From positions 1 through 5,021 of the forward strand of contig DLMG01000251.1 in NCBI GenBank assembly GCA_002479245.1: a stretch of DNA of 5,021 nt, written 5' to 3'. The notes beneath the pieces were generated by a model. It was not told where the DNA came from, ran no database searches, and saw nothing but the letters and a program-made list of their open reading frames with translations. The translations under genes were made by a program, and so were the position numbers. Positions 4,991-5,021 of this stretch are shown in pieces (the stretch's first letter is position 1; every line of letters starts with the position of its first letter). Origin of the DNA: Verrucomicrobia subdivision 3 bacterium UBA7542 (GTDB taxonomy: Bacteria > Verrucomicrobiota > Verrucomicrobiia > Limisphaerales > UBA11358).

Positions 4991-5021
4991 CCGGAACTGG
5001 TGAAACGCGTGGGCGCGTTTG
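4991..5021 (+). repeat. Terminal 31-bp exact copy of part of trpA
   Basis: The last 31 bases are identical to 3031-3061 inside trpA, in the same orientation, and the sequence then stops. Bases just upstream do not resemble trpA. A contig end created by a repeated k-mer or a mis-join is the simplest reading. A genuine truncated trpA duplication beginning here is possible but cannot be judged from 31 bases. Confidence 0.97.

Noticed and set aside
4716..4991. Minus-strand frames of 91 and 71 codons across the repeat region
   Set aside because: They read straight through the MITE, its target duplications and its hairpins, so their open frames come from repeat composition. There is no ribosome binding site or domain.
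1..5021. CRISPR arrays, tRNA or rRNA genes, defence-system or phage genes
   Set aside because: I saw no regularly spaced direct repeats, no tRNA- or rRNA-like conserved stretches and no nuclease, helicase, toxin or phage-type proteins on either strand.

Overview
The window looks like a chromosomal fragment from a moderately GC-rich bacterium. The style suggests Verrucomicrobiota, perhaps a Pedosphaera/Limisphaerales-like lineage. The hints are weak to moderate: most genes lack a Shine-Dalgarno site, there are TPR and HEAT-type proteins plus a small secreted protein of a lineage-restricted kind, and there are palindromic dispersed-type repeats. No marker gene fixes the taxonomy. The length of 5021 bp and the open gene at base 1 suggest this is a whole short contig, probably from a draft or metagenome assembly.

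Layout, left to right. (1) 1-1028, minus: the N-terminal 342 codons of a cytoplasmic TPR-like protein whose C-terminus lies off the left edge. (2) 1095-2174, minus: aroC, a complete chorismate synthase lying 66 nt upstream of the TPR gene on the same strand, so the two may be co-transcribed. (3) 2175-2295: a divergent intergenic region with a good sigma70-type promoter for aroC and a 59-nt near-perfect hairpin on the trpA side. (4) 2296-3096, plus: trpA, a complete tryptophan synthase alpha subunit without trpB beside it. (5) 3154-3717, minus: a small membrane-anchored HEAT-like protein convergent with trpA. (6) 3718-3796: a strong, symmetrical intrinsic terminator whose loop also holds the -35 box of a predicted promoter for the HEAT-like gene. 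(7) 3797-4597, minus: a secreted protein of unknown function with a clear signal peptide and the only strong Shine-Dalgarno site in the window. (8) 4598-5021: non-coding, with the promoter region of the secreted-protein gene, then a 173-bp MITE-like element, then a short unexplained tail.

Functional links. AroC makes chorismate, the branch-point precursor of aromatic amino acids. TrpA catalyses a late step of tryptophan synthesis that draws on chorismate. Their divergent pairing around a shared regulatory region is therefore metabolically sensible. The other three proteins have no visible link to this pathway.

The most notable signals are not protein-coding. The 173-bp element has 24-bp imperfect terminal inverted repeats, a perfect 9-bp target duplication, and nested REP-like hairpins with one compensatory base-pair change. 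The 59-nt hairpin between aroC and trpA contains four CGAGT half-sites. The last 31 bases of the window exactly copy an internal piece of trpA, which I read first as an assembly artefact. I found no convincing new defence system, CRISPR array, RNA gene or transposase gene.
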